Origin: Sipunculus nudus
Lineage: Eukaryota > Annelida > Sipuncula > Golfingiida > Sipunculidae
Length of the DNA: 64,000 nt
Reading direction: 5' to 3'
Assembly (NCBI GenBank): GCA_026874595.1
Contig: CM049318.1
Location: 40,590,456 to 40,654,455, forward strand
Position numbers and translations under genes: made by a program
Notes under the pieces: generated by a model
Databases searched by the model: none
Seen by the model: only the letters and a program-made list of their open reading frames with translations
Told to the model about the DNA's origin: nothing
In this document: piece by piece, positions 11,201-21,899 of the stretch
Position numbering within the stretch: the stretch's first letter is position 1
How the letters are laid out: each line of letters begins with the position of its first letter

Positions 11201-12482
11201 AACTCATATTGGATGGACTTTTGCGTGTATTAAAAATTACATAATTCAGCAAAACCTTTATGTGTATGGTATATAGAAAAGGTTATATTTTGCAGCTATG
11301 AACATCAAGGGTTGAATTCTTAACTGTGAACTCACATGTAAGTAGATGTAGCAAACAGAAACCAAAACTGCAGGGGCTCAGACAGTTCATAGACAAATAT
11401 ATTTCAAATAGAAAGGTGTTAAGATCTAAAGCGAGGGAAGATGGAACCCCATAAAAATGGGCTCCTATAAAGTGTATGATTGTGGAGGGAAGAGACATCC
11501 TGATAAATTAGTCAGAATATTACAATTCCATCCAAATAATTTATATTTGTACTAGATATAAGCAAATCTTTCCACTGAGAGGCTGCGTAATTGTTGTATC
11601 TCAGTCTCAGCGAGTTCGTCATGGTATAGGTTATGAATTTGTTAAAATTAGCATTCGGAGACATAACTATATATGACATACAAGTATCTCATTCGTAAAT
11701 ATAAGTATAAAATGCTTGTGCAAAGCGTCTATTATTTATAATAATTGGGAACCCTGTTTATAAAGTGTTATCATTCTCAAGTCGGATTGTTTTTCTGATA
11801 ACAATTTATTCCAACAAACAATAAAGTGATACATTCGGAACGTTCTTGACTTGTTCCTTTTTTCATGTGTATGCGTACTGCAAACTATGTCATCGAAAAG
11901 TGTGAGGAAAACACAAACTCGAATTACGGAAAACACAAACCCGGATTACGGTTACGGAACCAACGGAATAATGACCTTGTAAATTACCAAACACAATACA
12001 TTACATAAATTATCTCATTTTTTTATATCTGTCTCGAGATTAATTGAGAAGACGTTTTTAAAGAGGTATTGGTTAAAAATATTATATTTAGGAATTGCCT
12101 TGACAAACTTAACAAAAATGGCGTCAACTAAAAAACTTAGAGCGAACCATACATTTCAGGATTGGCCTAAAGAAAAATATTTCTCGTTTAACTAATAATT
12201 ACATTTTTCAAACTTGATATATAAACACAGAACAGGAGTAAAACTTATACCATATGTAATTTCTAGTTATCATACCAAAGCTTTAAATTAAGACAAATTT
12301 AAGTGGTGCTGCCACTGTTTACGGTATGACTTTACAATATATGTGCTCAGATACATGTACTTGAATATAGATTGCCAGATAAAAAAAAGCTTACCCCCAT
12401 AAAATTCATCTTTCATTACGACCTCTTTTCCTTCGGTGAGCACAGTCAAGAAGATGAAGCAAGCTGTAATCTTCATTGTCAT
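5001..12482 (-). CDS. Secreted protein with a VWD-like domain (3 exons)
   Basis: Minus-strand exons 12482-12395, 6979-6717 and 5216-5001 join in phase (88 nt leaving phase 1; 263 nt; 216 nt) to give about 188 residues. Residues 1-18 form a signal peptide (MKITACFIFLTVL core), so the product should be secreted. Residues 36-186 follow the von Willebrand factor type D pattern: a Cys at 36, GD at 45-46, then YETFDD at 49-54 and CTYIM at 63-67, a central beta-rich part, and finally GGVCGNYN at 179-186, matching the family's GLCGNYN signature. The GDPH motif reads GDVF. Splice sites are GTAAGC, GTGAGT and two polypyrimidine-AG acceptors. The last exon may instead splice at GTGAGT (5004-4999), because the TGA stop overlaps that donor; the protein could then be longer. 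An upstream 5' UTR exon is likely, since the start exon follows a good acceptor. Intron 1 (5.4 kb) hosts LINE duplications. The name is unknown. The domain call is by motif only. Confidence 0.72.
6370..6598 (-). mobile_element. tRNA-derived SINE (family 1)
   Basis: On the minus strand the 5' end reads GGACCTGGACAGATGAGTGG with an A-box-like segment, and about 45 bases further a B-box (GGGTTCGATTCCC). A non-tRNA body with ggttttctccgggtcctccgg follows, then an AT-rich tail. It is too long for a tRNA and its acceptor stem does not pair, so it is a SINE. A decayed relative lies at 24763. It sits inside intron 2 of the VWD gene. Confidence 0.75.
6717..6979 (-). CDS. VWD gene, exon 2
   Basis: The acceptor ACTTTTAG is at 6987-6980 and the donor GTGAGT at 6716-6711. 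The exon begins with two bases that complete the codon left by exon 1 (G plus AT gives Asp). It encodes the N-terminal half of the VWD-like domain. Confidence 0.78.
7545..7628. repeat. Short tandem duplication (~38 bp x2)
   Basis: taacttcagcgtctgcgatg and the following ttatttc(t/a)ttggtattta occur twice back to back. The rest of 6980-8190 (intron 1 of the VWD gene) shows no feature I can name. Confidence 0.8.
8190..8390 (+). mobile_element. LINE fragment upstream of the duplication
   Basis: Broken plus-strand frames read LGITITPSLENI and similar, resembling the post-RT linker of L1/Tx1-type ORF2 proteins. It leads directly into the first copy of the duplicated block at 8391, so it is probably the single-copy 5' part of the same insertion. 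Confidence 0.5.
8391..10135 (+). mobile_element. Degenerate LINE 3' region, duplicated copy 1
   Basis: First copy of a 1745-bp block. The plus strand holds remnants of a LINE ORF2 C-terminus. WQDYWRNVSSYHSLF appears near the start, and around 9385-9440 there is a Cys-rich segment with spacing C-N-F-C, then H and C, typical of the C-terminal zinc knuckle of L1/Tx1-type elements. Stops and frameshifts are frequent, so it is dead. It includes a poly-C tract at 8617-8636. It lies in intron 1 of the minus-strand VWD gene. Confidence 0.7.
10136..11873 (+). mobile_element. Degenerate LINE 3' region, duplicated copy 2
   Basis: A near-identical tandem copy of 8391-10135. It starts at gctggcaagattattggag and ends at ttttttcatgtgtatgc. 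Differences are a few substitutions, small indels (for example gatgattaaacg lost near 11320) and a different C/A tract at 10361-10388. The duplication is therefore younger than the LINE decay. The following 11874-12394 stretch is unremarkable intron. Confidence 0.9.
12395..12482 (-). CDS. VWD gene, exon 1 (signal peptide)
   Basis: ATG at 12482 follows TTTTCAG directly. It encodes MTMKITACFIFLTVLTEGK and a short acidic linker, ending at donor GTAAGC (12394-12389). The start could be either Met1 or Met3. Intron sequence continues below 12394. Confidence 0.7.
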
Positions 12483-13300
12483 CTGAAAAGTAATATATGG
12501 GAGAACGTAATACAACAAAACCATTATTTGTAACTCAAATATTCTTGTAACATTCTAGACTAAAAACAAGAGAAAACGTTTCCACATCAGTCATTTGTTT
12601 GGGATGCATGATTTATTATATTCAGTTTCTTGGTTATTCTATGTCAATTGGACATAGTAAAAAATACGGCCCGAAACAGATCTCTTTCTATAAATTGTCA
12701 CCCGCAGATGAAAGTGTACAGTGCTGAAACGAGGTTAACATGGCTGATACCTAACAGAAAAATCATCTTTGTTCTCAAATATGTAAGAATATCATTTTGA
12801 TTGTTAAGGATCGACATTATAATAAAATCGCCCAGGCGACTTGTCAGAGCAATGATTACGTAACAGTCAGGTAGTCACAGAAAAAGCAAAGTAGTCAGAA
12901 TATACTTCGGGCAGTACAGACGTTTTAATGCATTATGATTATTAACCGATAAATATGAGGAACGATATTAAGGAAAAATCATATTTTATCTGCTTTGTGG
13001 TAAATGCAGTGATCAGCACCGTCCGTCTATATGTCTTTCCGTTCGTCTGTGAACATTTCACAATAAGTAATGCAATATCCTGTTTATTTTTTTATTGTAT
13101 AAACAACTTCTAATTAATATGGCAGTTGTGTGCTATGGGTCTCCAAGAATCTCAATAAGATCCCATTTTAACTTTTAATTTCGCATTTCTCATAATCGAG
13201 CATGGCTGGAGACTTTTTCTGTGAATAGTTTATATGTCTCTTCCTCCCCCCCCCCCAACACACACTTATTGATTAGTCTGTCGTCGTCGTCTGTAGTTAT
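12483..13300. other. No recognisable feature
   Basis: AT-rich sequence upstream of the VWD start exon. A 5' UTR exon and promoter of that gene may lie here but I could not identify them. A poly-C tract sits near 13246-13256. Confidence 0.4.
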
Positions 13301-13324
13301 CGGCAGCGTCGTCTGTGTGATTTC

Positions 13325-14240
13325 TCTTGAACGCAATAACTTTTGAACGACTCCATATTTTTTCATTAAATTTGAAATTTAAATTATTTCTTCCAATCTC
13401 TCGGACGACTTTGAAAACCGGTGACTTTGAGCTTCACCATCAAGGTCAAATATGTCGAAATAGAACTTTATGTGAACGCCATAACCTTTCAAGTATCGCA
13501 TATTTTTTCCATAAATTTGAAACACTAATTGTTTCAAGTTCTTTTTTTTTTTCTTTGTTTTTGGTGGATGTAACCGCCTCCATTTTTTTAATTCTTGCGT
13601 AACTGTTACTATATATGTACATCTGCAGAGTTCCATTCCGGTTTCGGTCTACGTGACAGGGGCTTATACCCGGTTATCCTGATGTCATTCAGGCTCGGTG
13701 TACCACTCCTGCGGGGCCTGGGTGTGTGTCATCCCCATTGCTGGGTCATAATACCGAGGAACCCCCGAAAGGCGCACTCGTTTGTGAGTGAAACATGACT
13801 GTTGGGCACAATCTCCCTATTAGGCTCGCAGAGCGCTCACCCTGGGTGGGGGCCGACCGTGAAAAATCTCACCGCCTCGGATGAGAGTCGAACTCACGAT
13901 CTCCCCGCTTTAAGTCCTGCGCTCTACATCGGAGCCACAGAAGCCGGTTTCAAACAAGTTCTTTGACGAATTTGAAAACTAATGACCTTGATCTTCATCT
14001 TCAAGGTCAAATCAACCAAATAGACATTATTTATGAACGCTATAACTTTCGAACCATTCTATATATTTCATAAAATTTCATTCGAGAAATGTTTCTACCA
14101 AAATCTCGGAAATTCTCATACTGGTGTCCTTGACCTTCATATTCAAGGCCAAAACAGCTTGAATAAATATTATTTTTGAATGCTGTGAATGTTGAAGTCG
14201 TCCGTATTTTTTCCTCATATTTGGGGATGGGAGGGAGGTG
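13325..14240. repeat. Diverged ~140-bp tandem repeat interrupted by a SINE
   Basis: Monomers begin gaacgc(a/c/t)ataac(t/c)ttt at about 13329, 13471 and 14035, and as gaatgctgtgaatgttg at 14176. They share a ccatattttttc-type segment and a (tcaaggtcaaa) segment. Spacing is about 141 bp within each block. The block 13553-13945 interrupts the array and matches SINE family 2. Confidence 0.65.
13553..13945 (-). mobile_element. tRNA-derived SINE (family 2), full-length copy
   Basis: The minus strand starts GGCTTCTGTGGCTCCGATGT (A-box region) and carries GAGTTCGACTCTC (B-box) about 45 bases on. A body including CACGGTCGGCCCCCACCC follows, then a tail ending in aaaatggaggcggttac. Two relatives are in the window, 14684-14795 (5'-truncated) and about 20530-20734. 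It lies within the ~140-bp tandem repeat, so it inserted later. Confidence 0.7.
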
Positions 14241-14683
14241 AGACATATACATGTATCTGTTTTCGCACTGCAAAAACCTCATCCTAGTTTCTAGTTACTT
14301 TCATTTACCTCTTTATAACGCTTACAAGGTATCCATGCATACATTTTTATTATAGAGTTTTTCAATGAGAGAAAAGTAAATAGGTCACCTACACTTCATT
14401 TTCAATAATTTCATTCTGGAAAATATCAGGCATAAAAGACTATGTAGGCTTATGATCTAACAGGGTCTGCCTTATCCAGCCATGTCGAGTGACCTCGCTG
14501 TTTTTATGTTCGGCATTAATATATATAACAGAATCATTTCTCCATTTCTCCATAGTAAATCAATTTTCTAAGACAATTAGAATCCCATTATTTCCTCCTA
14601 TAAACTTTATTTTGCATAAAATGTGCATATGACTCTGACTGTTGCAAATACATTGTAAAATATTTTCATTTACTTAAGTACAT

Positions 14684-14795
14684 TTTGGTGGAAGTAACCG
14701 CCTCCATTTTTAAATTCTAGATTATATCTTCAGAATTCCTTTTGGTTTTAGACTACGTGACAGGTGCAAACGATTATCCTGGTGTTAATGTTCAT
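14684..14795 (-). mobile_element. 5'-truncated SINE family 2 tail
   Basis: Shares ggtggaagtaaccgcctcca, an intervening AT-rich segment, and ctacgtgacaggtgcaaac with the tail of the 13553-13945 copy. It lacks the tRNA-like head. Confidence 0.6.
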
Positions 14796-14939
14796 ATGTT
14801 AACTTCACATATAACAAATCACTAAATAGAAACCTAAATATGTGGCCAGGTATTACCTTTTTGTCTGCCTCTATTACTTGGTTGAGGCATTCAGGATAAT
14901 CTTAATATATTTTTAATTCACATGATTCTATCCATTATA

Positions 14940-16960
14940 AGATAGGACAATCCTTTTATCTTTTTATTTTTTATTATTCAAAATATTTATACAGGATAAA
15001 AAGTTCAGCTATAAAAACTGTTCTTACACAGGGCCCTGTCATTATACAATAAGATAAAATATACAAAAAATGATAAAACATACAATATACTTATGATATG
15101 GTGAACGCACAAATAACACAAGTACATAAATATGATATATTACAGATCTAGTAACATATTGCAGATCTAGTAACATAGTTGTGGGTATCATTGACAAACG
15201 TAAAATTATTGGGATTGTAGATGCGCATTTGATGTACATATCTATGCATCAGAATGGGTATAGAAAAATCACATCTTTTATAAACTGTAAGACATTGTAG
15301 CTCTTTCAGTATGGTTGCTTTTTTGGGATGTCGAAAACGTAACAGCTGGTGACTATACGTGCAGCACGATTTTGCATTTTTTTTACCTTTGTGTGGCATA
15401 CTAATGTTTTCGCTTTGCCCCACACACTAACCGCGTAGTCTATTCATATGTGGTTGAATTGTGGTGTTGTAGACTGTTTTTAATGTATTGACTGATAATA
15501 TTTTAGAAAGTCGATGTAAAAGAGCTAGATTCGATGATTACTTTTTGAATAAGGCTGTTTCATATGGACGCCATGATAGATTAGCATCTATGATCACACC
15601 TAGAAGTTTAGTTTGAGTTTCCTGTAATGGAATACCATTTGGAATGATACAGATGCCATGATTATTTACGCGACTTCTAGTACCTAGCCGCATGACAGTA
15701 GATTTGTTAATGTTAATAGTTAATCCATTAATTCGAACCAACTACAAGCTACATTGACCGCATTTTGTAAGTTTTGCTGCACCTCAGATACTGTATTTCC
15801 ATGGCAATAAACAGTTGTGTCTTCAGCGTAAACAATACATTTTGCAGGTCCAAGTCGATGAAAAAGATCATTAATATATAAAAGGAAGAAAATAGGGCTG
15901 AGTACAGTAACTTTGGGCAACCCTATATTAATCGTATGAGCCTTTGAAGTTTTACCGTTGCATCCCACAAGTTGAAGACGATCTTTCAAATAAGCATCAC
16001 CAAACCAGGCTACTGTTTTTCCAGTGAAGCCTAACTTGTAGAGTTTACATAACAGTAAAGAGTGATTAATTGTATCAAAACCTTTAGTTAGGTCGAGATA
16101 GCAAGCTGCAGTTATATCTCCTCTGTCCATATGTGTATAGATATCATCAGTGAATGAGTGAAGGGCACTTAAGGTAGATTTGTCAGGTAAATGCGCATGT
16201 TGATAACACGAATTAGGTCGCGGTTCTTTATAAATCCCATTATTTGTTTTTTATTAATTTTCAAGAATTTTTGCAATATGTGGAATAATTGAAATGGGTC
16301 GATAATTAGTCACTTCATTATATTTTCATTTTCCTTTATAAATAGGCGTAATTCTTGCCTTCTTCCAATCAAATGGTACCAGCCGATAAGCAAGGGACAT
16401 ATTATACATATATGTTAGACTATAGGTGCGATCAAATCGGCTACTAATCTGACAAGTCGTGTATCCATATCAGTTATATCTAAGACTTAACTGTCTTTCA
16501 ATTATATAATTTCAGTATCAACATCATTAATTGAGATTTCAGTGAAGAAAAAGAAACCTTTAAATTGGGGAGGCAGGAAATCGCCTGGAGGTTTAAGAGA
16601 ATCAGGAAGCCAAGGATTCACCAATCTAACTAAAATGTTCATTGAATTTATCCGGTGTAATTTCATTTGAAGGTTGCTGACCGTTCGATTTAATAGGTTG
16701 AATAAATCTGAGTGCCCTCCACATTTGATTTGTGTTACCTTTGTTCATGTCAATAGTTTTGTGAAAGTAGTCTCCTTTTGCATATTTTATTTTGATGTTG
16801 ACAAGATTTCTTACTGCTCTGTATATGCATAAAAGCGCCTGGGATTTATGTTTACATGCTGACTGCCCGCCAGCCATTCTTTTGGTTTTAGGGGACGGTT
16901 TAGTTCTGCACCTCACTCGTGAACCTTGTTAGTGAACTTTGGCACTATTGAGAACACATG
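14940..16960 (-). pseudogene. Decayed CR1/L2-like LINE, reverse transcriptase region
   Basis: The minus strand reads, in broken frames, an upstream linker (16916-16626), the RT core (16130-15720, then 15741-15538) and the C-terminal region (15423-15148, with the family's HPKKATILKELQCLTVYKR-like segment). In the RT core the A-motif is YLDLTKGFDTINHSLL and the catalytic block is YAEDT, so one of the two metal-binding aspartates is lost. The GxPQG motif reads GLPKV. No endonuclease is left. It is a dead copy. Confidence 0.8.
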
Positions 16961-17326
16961 CAGCAAAATTAGAGTTGGACCCTGGCAGTGGTATCTATTT
17001 AGGCTAAAACTACAACTAAACTTAATTGGTCGTCAAAGCATCATGTAGACCGCTTGCGGTTTCCTTTAATGAATTTCTAATGGCTAACATACCGTGTGGT
17101 CATGGTTTAAGATCCTTATTATAAACATGATTTTACTGTCAAATGCCGACTGTAATGAAAAGAGACGTTTAAATGTGTATGAATATATATTTCCGCAACA
17201 TTTATTTAAAAATGTCTCATATACTCAAATATGTCAACAGAGCTAATGTTTGCGGAAACCACATTTTGCTGTTCCCAAAATTTAATATAAAGACGTTGTT
17301 ACCCGTATAACATTGATATTTGTTTG

Positions 17327-17394
17327 GTAGCGTATTGCGATACGTATTGCGATATTTTCATTGTATTAGATTTATAGGAAATAAGTGTTTTCTG

Positions 17395-17447
<53 letters not shown>

Positions 17448-18105
17448 ATAATAATTATTAATAATTCTTTATCATATTTAATATAATGACAATAAACTTT
17501 TATGTAGATCAGTTTATTTCAAACACGAAATATCGCAATATTACTTACGAATGTACTATTGACAGTGCACAAAGAAACATTCAAAATCAAATTGTTCTTT
17601 TGGCCATGTGCAAATACAAATTAAAAAATTCTGGACTGGCGTTAAAGCACAAAGAGGGATGTAATATGCGCACAATTACAGAAGTGTACCACATCACACC
17701 ACAACTTCCTGCAGTTTTCATTAGATGTGCGCAGAGAATGTCAATGATTGATTAATTATTATGGCCGTGTTGAGCACTGCTTTCTTTTTGCGTATCATAA
17801 TATTTTTCGTTTACCAATAAGTCATCGAGCAATCATGCTGGTATTTCAGGCTAACTTGAAAGCTCCCTACTAAACGTCTAAAGACACGGTAGAGGCCTTC
17901 AATTTAAGCCGGTCATATAATCCCAACCCAATTAGATGTCCAAATTTGTAACAGAAACGTTGTTTTAACTGAAAAACAGGATTTTCAGGCACGTTCACAA
18001 AATATAAAAAAATATCGATATTTGAAAACCATGTCACGATACGCAATATGCGAATCACCATATCGCGGTATTACGATATATCGATAATATTGCGCAGCCC
18101 TAATA
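17327..18105. repeat. AT-rich repeat resembling a hAT-type MITE, with (TA)n
   Basis: The left part holds gatacgtattgcgatatttt, and the right end holds tatcgataatattgcgcagc followed by ccta. That means the minus strand begins TAGGGCTGCGCAATATTATCG, similar to the ends of hAT-type MITEs known from animals. The left terminus is not clear. A (TA)n tract fills 17398-17445. No coding signal. Confidence 0.4.
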
Positions 18106-18694
18106 TTTGTATCTCCAAAAAAGAAATGAAATGTACAACCTTGGACCACGTATAAAGGCACTTACTGTTAACAGTGGATGAACCCGGGCTGTTTCAACGT
18201 GCGTTACCTGTATATAGCAACAGTCAACTGCTCACATGCGCAGGTAGCAGGAGTTATTCTATGATTTTGTATAAAGAGCAACCAATCAGGTTACCGTTAG
18301 CAATGTGAACAGTAAATCACCTGACAAGCGCAAAATTGCATTATTTGGGCGACTCTCATAAACAGAACGCCGAAGTGGCGAGTCAGACCCAGAACTCAAC
18401 AATATATGAGAATAGTGTTGTTACGGGTAATGTCGGTCTGACATTCGTTATAAGCTTAGAATTTATTTTTTCCGGGATATTTGTTTTTTACAAATTAGTC
18501 ATTTGAAACGTTCTGGCCCATAGACTGCAGGAGCTATTCCGATGATTGTCCGAGTGACAAATAATGTTTTAGGCCTACCTTGCACTTAATTCGTTTGAGA
18601 CAGATCATCCAAAATATGATAAAACACTGTTCATCACCGGAGAACAGGAAATAAAGAAGCAATTCAAGTTGATAATGTCAGTCAATACAAAGTC

Positions 18695-19330
18695 TAGATT
18701 GGTACCATGCTCTATTATGGCCCTGAGCCAAGCATAGAGACAGGCGTACAACGCCATCTTCAGTACTCCCAGTTGCAACTCCTGACTTACCTGTCGACTG
18801 GTTCCAACTCCTGACTGCACGCTCATACCGATTGTCATGGAAGTTCACGCGATCCTGGCTGGTTATCCGTGAAGATATCTTATAAAATTACTTTCTTTAG
18901 TTATTTATAGTTTCCAAATATTGAAAATGAGTTTTTGCACAAAATTGACTGATGGATGTATAGATGATACGATATAATGAATCTTTGATATTCCACTCTA
19001 CGTGGCATTGGTTTATTATCAGTATCTATTAATCTAATCATAAATTTCACACGAAATGTACAGCCAACTTTTGGCAATTTCTCTGAAGAAACGAAATGCT
19101 TATTTTTATCATGTATAATACATACTTGAGTTTGAACCAGTCTGCCGGGAGTACTGAAAATGGCGTAGACTGGTACCCTGCTCTATTAAGGCCCTCAAGC
19201 CAAGACGATGATTGGCCTAGAGCAGCGGTGCAATAATAGAGCGGGGTACCAGTCTAAAAATGGCGTTGTACGCCCGTCTCTATGATTGGCCAAGCGCAGC
19301 GGTGCCAGAATAGAGTGGGGTACCAGTCTA
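18695..19330. mobile_element. Foldback MITE with 9-bp target duplication
   Basis: The left arm (tagattggtaccatgctcta onward, to about 18780) is the inverse complement of the right arm (about 19147-19165 plus 19266-19330, ending ggtaccagtcta), at roughly 85% identity over some 85 bp. Perfect 9-bp direct repeats TACAAAGTC flank it at 18686-18694 and 19331-19339. There is no coding capacity. A 9-bp duplication points to MULE- or Merlin-type transposases. The superfamily is inference. Confidence 0.85.
19166..19256. mobile_element. 91-bp MITE nested in the arm of the larger MITE
   Basis: It starts tagactggtaccctgctcta and ends tagagcggggtaccagtcta, so its ends are inverted repeats of about 22 bp of the same terminal family. 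It is flanked by a perfect 9-bp duplication AAAATGGCG at 19157-19165 and 19257-19265. Without it, the right arm of the host MITE becomes continuous with the left arm's complement. Confidence 0.9.
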
Positions 19331-19530
19331 TACAAAGTCATACACGGCCGTCTTTGTGACGTCACTATTGTCTTATAAACAGCTCTATGGGCGATAGACA
19401 TGGAAAAACCTGTGTAAGAGCGTTTTACACAATTAGGTCAACGGAGCGGAGTATAACGGCTGTCCTAGTGAGGTGAAATGTCACCCGTTTCACTTTGATA
19501 TACGAAAGTGCTTTCTATAAATTGTGCCAC

Positions 19531-19917
19531 TGCTGGTCGAATGCTCTTGATCTAATGTGTGTAGGCCTACAACAAAAGTTGTGCATGATGTGAAAATGAA
19601 ACTTCTTAATTATTCATCTTTTCACCTCGTGGTATTCTATACTGTTGATTTTTTTAACTGTTTGACCACTGTGCCACCTACTAAAGCTTATGCATATTTA
19701 ACGCCTATATGACGAGTCATTCCTTGGCTCTGCACACATAAATCTCATTGCCTGGAAAAGATCTTTGTTTAAAGTTACCTTTTTAACACAAGGACGGATA
19801 CAGCAGTCTTTATGTCATATGGCAGATTATTCCATAGTTCGGCCGCAGCCCTTGGATAGACACGTTTTCCAAAGCAATGCTGAATTGCTCGTGTACGACC
19901 ACAAGAAGTCAATAGAC
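19531..19917 (-). mobile_element. LINE 3' end, tandem copy 1
   Basis: The minus strand encodes YPRAAAELWNNLPYDIKTAV in copy 1, the C-terminal signature of CR1/jockey-like LINE ORF2 proteins. The block is repeated directly at 19918. Confidence 0.75.
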
Positions 19918-20326
19918 TGCTGGTCGAATGCTCTTGATCTAATGTGTGTAGGCCTACAACAAAAGTTGTCATAAGAGTGCATGATGTGAAAATGAAACTT
20001 CTTAACTATTCATCTTTTCACCTCCTGGTATTCTATACTGTTGATTTTTTTAACTGTTTGACCACTGTGCCACCTACTAAAGCTTATGCATATTTAACGC
20101 CTATATGACGAGTCATTCCTTGGCTCTGCACGCATAAATCTCATTGCCTGGAAAAGATCTTTGTTTAAAGTTACCTTTTTAACACAAGGACGGATACAGC
20201 AGTCTTTATGTCATATGGCAGATTATTCCATAGTTCGGCCGCAGCCCTTGGATAGACACGTTTTCCAAAGCAATGCTGACTTGCTCGTGTACGAGCACAA
20301 GAAGGCAATAGAGTGGCAAATGCAGG
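19918..20326 (-). mobile_element. LINE 3' end, tandem copy 2
   Basis: Repeats 19531-19917 with about 97% identity and one 9-base insertion (cataagagt). It runs into a C28 tract at 20327-20354. The duplicated unit is about 387 bp. Confidence 0.85.
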
Positions 20327-20354
20327 CCCCCCCCCCCCCCCCCCCCCCCCCCCC
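20327..20354 (+). repeat. Poly-C tract (C28)
   Basis: An uninterrupted run of 28 C. A second long tract (C27) lies at 20876-20902. Confidence 0.97.
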
Positions 20355-20529
20355 AGCTGGTAAATCTCCCATTTTATCTATTTATTTACCTATATATTCT
20401 TGATTAATTTTCATTTTTCGTTTTTCTTTTTTATTTATTTGTAATAAGATTATTAAGTTATCCACATTTTATTACCTTCTTATTTTTAAGTTCAGGATAT
20501 TAATGAAGAGCCGTGTGATTTGCTCCGTT

Positions 20530-20734
20530 AAGACTGCATGCAAGTATTCCTATAATGAGAGAGGGAGTCTTTTTGTTATAAGACACTGAAGGGTCATAAC
20601 ACTTAGGAGTGAGGCACGGCCTGGACTGAGGACGACCGTGAAAATCCCATGGATCCTCCACTGATACCTGAACTCGAACTCACGATTTGTGCTCTGGCGT
20701 CCGAGTCCTGTGCGCTACCTATACAACAGAAGCC
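20530..20734 (-). mobile_element. SINE family 2, decayed copy
   Basis: The minus strand begins GGCTTCTGTTGTATAGGTAG and carries GTGAGTTCGAGTT as a B-box, then a CACGGTCGTCCTCAGTCC segment parallel to the 13553-13945 copy. Confidence 0.6.
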
Positions 20735-20875
20735 AGTAAAATGCAACGTTCAGTATAAGACTTATATCAATTATTTTTCCCGAGCATTACATATGAAAGA
20801 TGATATTTTGCAAGTTATAAACGTAGAATGACATTTTCACCATTGACATCAATATGCTGCAAAAAAGTTCATACA

Positions 20876-20902
20876 CCCCCCCCCCCCCCCCCCCCCCCCC
20901 CC
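20876..20902 (+). repeat. Poly-C tract (C27)
   Basis: Uninterrupted C run. The surrounding 20735-21900 sequence has no gene I can support. Confidence 0.97.
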
Positions 20903-21899
20903 GCCGTTCTCGGATGCCTGGATGCGCCACTGCATTAAATTTATGAACGAAGGGAGTTTGTGAGATGAATGGATGCTTGTCTGTGGGAATTTGAACCGTT
21001 ACATGTAGCCCCTTGAAGATGAGTGGTGCGGGGTGAGGGTGCAATTGTTGCTGCTGTGTTCATCGTCTTCATCATCGTATCACGTTTTTCTCAGTAGTGA
21101 CAAAGGTAGTGCATAGAAAGAGTGAATGTCCAGAATCGGTTGTAGAAGTCACAAATGCATGCACCAGGCTGATCACTCTCACTTGCGTTAGAAATTATCT
21201 GGTTTTACGAATATTGTTTAATTGTTGGTGAGCAGCTTTACAGAGATATACAGGTCGCGCTTGTGTTGGAAATTAACAAATCTATAAGTTAGTTGTTCAT
21301 CTGCATTTTTTATTCCATTTTTATTTTTTATATGATAATAAATGTTGAACCTACCATAAAACCCACTTCTCCTCCTGAAACGCTACATCAGAGGGATAGG
21401 AAAGGGAGGAAGAAAAGAAATAAAGTCATTTTCGATATATCTCCAGGTTTGCTAACCAATGTACTCTATCCCGGGAACTGCGCTGGTTGATATGTATGAT
21501 TATGGTTAAAATAAATGCTATTTAATTTAGGTGGAATGCTGTTTTTAAATGGAATGTCTATTATATGTTTAGGGAACATCAGTTGCTGATTTATATTCAG
21601 GTATTCTGACTAGTGGATGTCCCATGGACGTTCTTGTATCAGGATACGCATGTATCATGCAGACAAAGGCCACAGCTGTGTTGCATGTAAAATATGTCAA
21701 GGGGACATGAAACAAAATTGTACTTATTATTGTTATAGGCACGCCATCCATGAATTAAAGAACAATGCAACACATGAACAATATGAATACAAGCATACTC
21801 TTCATAAAGAATTAAATATTTTGAAATTATGTTTGTGACAGCCAGGATGCTTTTGCTTTAACAGCTGTTCTTGATTAATTTTGAGTTGGCCATGGTTCG

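Noticed and set aside
17486-17755. 89-codon plus-strand frame in AT-rich DNA
   Set aside because: It lies inside a hAT-like repeat next to a (TA)n tract, with no family resemblance and no splice context.
19765-20403. Two related plus-strand frames starting MFKVTFLTQGRIQQSLCHMA
   Set aside because: They are the antisense of a duplicated LINE C-terminus. The minus-strand reading has the recognisable LINE motif.
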